Shown here one piece after another: positions 61,655 through 64,000 of a stretch of DNA of 64,000 nucleotides. A model generated the notes under the pieces. It was not told where the DNA came from and made no database searches. It saw only the letters and a list, made by a program, of their open reading frames with translations. How positions within the stretch are numbered: position 1 is the first letter of the stretch; the number at the start of each line of letters is the position of its first letter. The stretch is from MPNO01 sp965200535 (lineage in GTDB: Bacteria > Pseudomonadota > Alphaproteobacteria > MPNO01), in contig CBDAUF010000002.1 of assembly GCA_965200535.1 (NCBI GenBank), forward strand, positions 806,001 through 870,000, in the 5' to 3' direction. A program made the position numbers and the translations under genes.

Positions 61655-62812
61655 ATGCAACGCACACAGATAACCGACGCGGTTGCGGCAATCCTCCGCG
61701 ATCTGATCGCCATCCCTTCGACCGAGCCGCCGGGCGACACCACGGCGATCTGCGCCTACGCGGCCGAGCGGCTGGCGCGGGCGGGATACGCGGTGGAGAC
61801 ATTGTCGCGCGCAGAAGGGATCGCCAACACGGTGGCGCGAATGGGCGCTGGCAAGCCGTCCGTGGTCTTCAACGCTCACGCCGACACGGTCGATGTCGGC
61901 GACTGGGCGGACTGGCGCACCGACCCGTTCGTCGCCACAGAAGTCGACGGCAACCTGCACGGTCTCGGCGCCGGCAACTGCAAGGCGTCGATGGCGATCC
62001 AGCTCTGGCTTGCCGAGCGGATCGCCGACGCCGGCGGGCCGCGCACGGGGGAAGTGGTGTTCACCTTCGTCGGCGACGAAGAGAATCTCGGGTCGAACGG
62101 TCTCGCCTTTCTCCGCGAGAAGAAGATCGTGGAGCCCGATTGTCTGATCCTCGGCGCGCAGACTCAACTCCAGGCCATTGCCGAGGAGCGCGGCGTTTTC
62201 TGGGTCCGGCTGACCTCCCGCGGCCGCGCCGCCCATGCCGGCGATCCCGGGGCCGGCGACAACGCCATCCTCCGCATGATGCGGTTGATCGAGGCGCTGC
62301 GGCGCGAGATCGAACCCCGGCTGTCGGTGCGCCGGCGCGGCGGCCTCAAATCCACCATGAACATCGGAACCATCCGCGGCGGGCACAACACCAATGCGGT
62401 GCCCAGCGAGTGTGTGATCGAGATCGACCGGCGTACCCTGCCGGAGGAGAAGATCGATGAGGCGTTCGCCGAAATGGGTGCTGCCCTTGCCGCGTCGGGC
62501 GAGCCGGATGCGAGTTACGCGCTCGAGTTTCTCACCGGCACCAACGGTTTTGCCTCGCCCGCGAATGCTCCTTGCATTGCCGCCTTTCACCGCGCCATCG
62601 AGCAGGTAACCGGCGCGCCGCCGCGCGACATCGTGGCCGTAGGGGCGAGCGACGGGCGCTACTTCGCGGATGACGGGATCGAGATACTGACCTTCGGCCC
62701 CGGCGACGCCCATGCGGGCCACGCAGCGAACGAGTCCGTTCCGCTCGCCGAACTGGCGCCCGCCGCCGAGATTCAGTTCGCCGTCGTCGAGACCCTGGTC
62801 GGGCTCGGTTAA
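61655..62812 (+). CDS. M20/ArgE-DapE family protein with altered metal site
   Basis: A 385-residue member of the M20 metallopeptidase/deacylase family. Conserved parts are FNAHADTVD (H75, D77), the catalytic pair VGDEEN (E142, E143), the lid-domain RGRAAHAGDPGAGDNAI and the C-terminal GHAANESVPLAEL histidine. Two metal positions differ. The bridging Asp of the usual GAADMKGG site is Asn108 (GAGNCKAS), and the Glu of the usual GEPT is Ala168 (LILGAQTQ). It may be mono-metallic or non-catalytic. The ATG at 61655 is chosen; TTG at 61637 with GGG upstream is possible. It overlaps the convergent next gene by four bases. Confidence 0.85.
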   Translation: MQRTQITDAVAAILRDLIAIPSTEPPGDTTAICAYAAERLARAGYAVETLSRAEGIANTVARMGAGKPSVVFNAHADTVDVGDWADWRTDPFVATEVDGNLHGLGAGNCKASMAIQLWLAERIADAGGPRTGEVVFTFVGDEENLGSNGLAFLREKKIVEPDCLILGAQTQLQAIAEERGVFWVRLTSRGRAAHAGDPGAGDNAILRMMRLIEALRREIEPRLSVRRRGGLKSTMNIGTIRGGHNTNAVPSECVIEIDRRTLPEEKIDEAFAEMGAALAASGEPDASYALEFLTGTNGFASPANAPCIAAFHRAIEQVTGAPPRDIVAVGASDGRYFADDGIEILTFGPGDAHAGHAANESVPLAELAPAAEIQFAVVETLVGLG

Positions 62813-64000
62813 TCCGGCCGGAAGGCGGTGATCGCCGCGGTCGTCTTGTCCGTGTTGCGCGGCGCGGGCTCGGGCATGTTCTGGACCACCGGCCGGCCCC
62901 AGCCCGGCGTTCCGACCAAGCCCCCGTCGTGCACCACGATTCTGCCGCGGACCAGCGTGTGGACCACGCGGCCCTTCGTCGCGAACCCGTGCCACGGCGT
63001 CATGCGGCTCCTGGAATGGAGGGCGTCGCGCGAAATCTTCCCCTCGGCCGCGAGATCGACGATGGCGATGTCGGCGTCCGAACCGGGTGCGATCGCCCCC
63101 TTGCGCGGGTAACAGCCCCAGGCCCGCGCCGGCGCCGCGGCGGACCATTCGACATACTGGTTGATGGTGAGCCGGTTCTCGTTCACCTGGGTGAGCATGA
63201 TCGGCATCTGGGTTTCGACGCCCGGAAAGCCGCACTCGCATTCCCAGATGCTGTTGGACGCCTTTTCGGCCGGCAGGTGGGGGGCGTGATCGGTGGCGAT
63301 CATGTCGATCGTCCCGTCGTGGAGCGCGGCCCAGAGCGCCTCGGGGTGGCCCTTCTCGCGGATCGGCGGGTTGACCCTGAGTTGCCCGCCCAGCGCATCC
63401 ATGTCGTCGACCGAGAAGATCAGATATTGCGGACAGGTCTCGACGGTCACATCCACGCCGCGGTCCTTGGCGCGCCGGACGAGATCGAGCCCGTCCGCCG
63501 AACTCTTGTGCGCGATATGCAGCCGCGCCCCGGTCCACTCGGCGAAGGCGGTCGCCCGTCCGACCGCCTCGATGGCGCAGATCTCCGGGCGGGCGGCGAG
63601 GTGGGCGCGCGCGTCGTTGCGCCCGGCCTCCTTCAACCGCGTTTCGCGGCGGGCCATGATCGAGGGGTTCTCGGCATGGACCGTGCAGCGCACGCCGAGC
63701 CCGGCGAGAATCTCGAAGCCCTCAAGCATCGCCCCGTCCGAGGGGGCGGGGAGATCGCCGAAGGTGTTTCCCATGAAACACTTGAAACCGCTGACCCCGG
63801 CGCGGACCAGATCCTCGAGCAGGTCGATATTGTCCTCGTCGAGCAGGCCGTAAATTCCGTAGTCCACATGCGCCTGCCTGCCCGCGCGCGCCTGCTTGTC
63901 GCGCAGCGCCTCCAGAGTCCCGGTCGGAGGGCGCGTGTTGGGCATCTCGAAGACGGTGGTGGTTCCGCCGCAAGCCGCGGCCGCCGTGCCGGTCTCCCAG
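62809..64000 (-). CDS. dihydropyrimidinase/allantoinase-type cyclic amidohydrolase (5' end outside window)
   Basis: The frame is open to the window edge, reading ETGTAAAACGGTTTVFEMPN before the first internal Met, so the N-terminal ~60-70 residues with the first His-x-His are missing. About 396 residues are present. Visible are the carboxylated-lysine site GFKCFMGNTF, histidines in VHAENPS and IAHKSSADG, and the Asp in IATDHAPHLPAEK. These fit dihydroorotase, dihydropyrimidinase and allantoinase; the ETGT...GGTTTVFEMP start is most like allantoinase/dihydroorotase class proteins. It hydrolyses a cyclic amide ring. The TAA stop overlaps the M20 gene's stop by four bases. Confidence 0.9.
   Translation of the reverse strand, partial: WETGTAAAACGGTTTVFEMPNTRPPTGTLEALRDKQARAGRQAHVDYGIYGLLDEDNIDLLEDLVRAGVSGFKCFMGNTFGDLPAPSDGAMLEGFEILAGLGVRCTVHAENPSIMARRETRLKEAGRNDARAHLAARPEICAIEAVGRATAFAEWTGARLHIAHKSSADGLDLVRRAKDRGVDVTVETCPQYLIFSVDDMDALGGQLRVNPPIREKGHPEALWAALHDGTIDMIATDHAPHLPAEKASNSIWECECGFPGVETQMPIMLTQVNENRLTINQYVEWSAAAPARAWGCYPRKGAIAPGSDADIAIVDLAAEGKISRDALHSRSRMTPWHGFATKGRVVHTLVRGRIVVHDGGLVGTPGWGRPVVQNMPEPAPRNTDKTTAAITAFRPD

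Noticed and set aside
1..64000. Genome-wide reassignment of TAG
   Set aside because: Several intact genes (for example asd and the Rieske oxygenase) end at TAG at the normal family length, so any readthrough must be partial or local.
1..64000. A selenoprotein with in-frame TGA in this window
   Set aside because: For every recognised gene the protein is complete at its stop and no homologous sequence was seen to continue past a TGA.
1..64000. CRISPR arrays, insertion sequences, integrases or phage genes
   Set aside because: No regularly spaced repeats, transposase-like proteins or terminal inverted repeats were found; selC, a common integration target, has no integrase beside it.

Overview
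The window reads as a chromosomal segment of a GC-rich, Gram-negative bacterium, most likely an alphaproteobacterium. The reasons are strong G/C bias at third codon positions, Sec/Tat-type signal peptides, TRAP and branched-chain-type ABC transporters, many molybdenum hydroxylases and UbiD-type decarboxylases, and a consensus chromosomal parS site at 7358-7377. The lineage is inferred from gene style, not proven. No insertion sequence, prophage, CRISPR array or rRNA is visible. Gene density is very high, with most neighbours overlapping by ATGA/TGATG/GTGA junctions. No stretch over 300 bases lacks a gene; the longest (7206-7504, 299 bases) holds parS.

Layout. 1-5.9 kb: a ferredoxin/flavoprotein pair, a CoA-ester lyase, a solitary molybdenum hydroxylase large subunit and a small monooxygenase-like protein. 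5.9-7.5 kb: aspartate-semialdehyde dehydrogenase (asd), a tiny exported protein and parS. 7.5-16.1 kb (minus): a catabolic operon of class II aldolase, UbiD decarboxylase, TRAP transporter (DctP, DctQ, DctM), a second solitary molybdenum hydroxylase and an enoyl-CoA hydratase. Two genes here carry one in-frame TAG each in otherwise intact reading frames, and the TAG ending dctQ leaves an open frame into dctM. 16.2-18 kb: a luciferase-like oxidoreductase and an SDR. 18-32.9 kb: two complete Liv-type ABC importers flanking an HpaB-type monooxygenase, a formylglycine-type sulfatase and a second UbiD. 33-36 kb: a Tat-exported carotenoid-cleavage-type oxygenase, a DUF2141 protein and a divergent membrane-bound LytTR protein. 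36-43 kb: a degenerate trypsin-like/PDZ protein, an acyl-AMP ligase/carrier/acyltransferase fusion, two alpha/beta hydrolases and two VOC proteins. 43-49.9 kb: an amidohydrolase with a complete three-subunit molybdenum hydroxylase, a quinone oxidoreductase and a cupin. 50-56.5 kb: MmgE/PrpD, D-2-hydroxyacid dehydrogenase, TcuA-like flavoprotein, Rieske oxygenase and a DUF1116 protein. 56.5-60 kb: tRNA-Sec (selC), selB and selA, a compact selenocysteine-decoding locus. 60-64 kb: an amidohydrolase, an M20 homologue missing two expected metal ligands, and a dihydropyrimidinase/allantoinase cut by the window edge.

Together the genes describe a heterotroph that imports and dismantles varied organic acids, aromatics and possibly N-heterocycles. 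The TRAP and ABC systems bring in substrates. UbiD, HpaB, Rieske and molybdenum enzymes do the initial attack, and CoA lyase, hydratase, PrpD, aldolase and hydrolases feed products to central metabolism. Only one DNA-binding regulator (LytTR type) is visible in 64 kb. The most notable items are the cluster of in-frame TAG codons at 9.9-13.4 kb, the selC-selB-selA locus, parS, and several homologues that lack expected catalytic residues or partner subunits.
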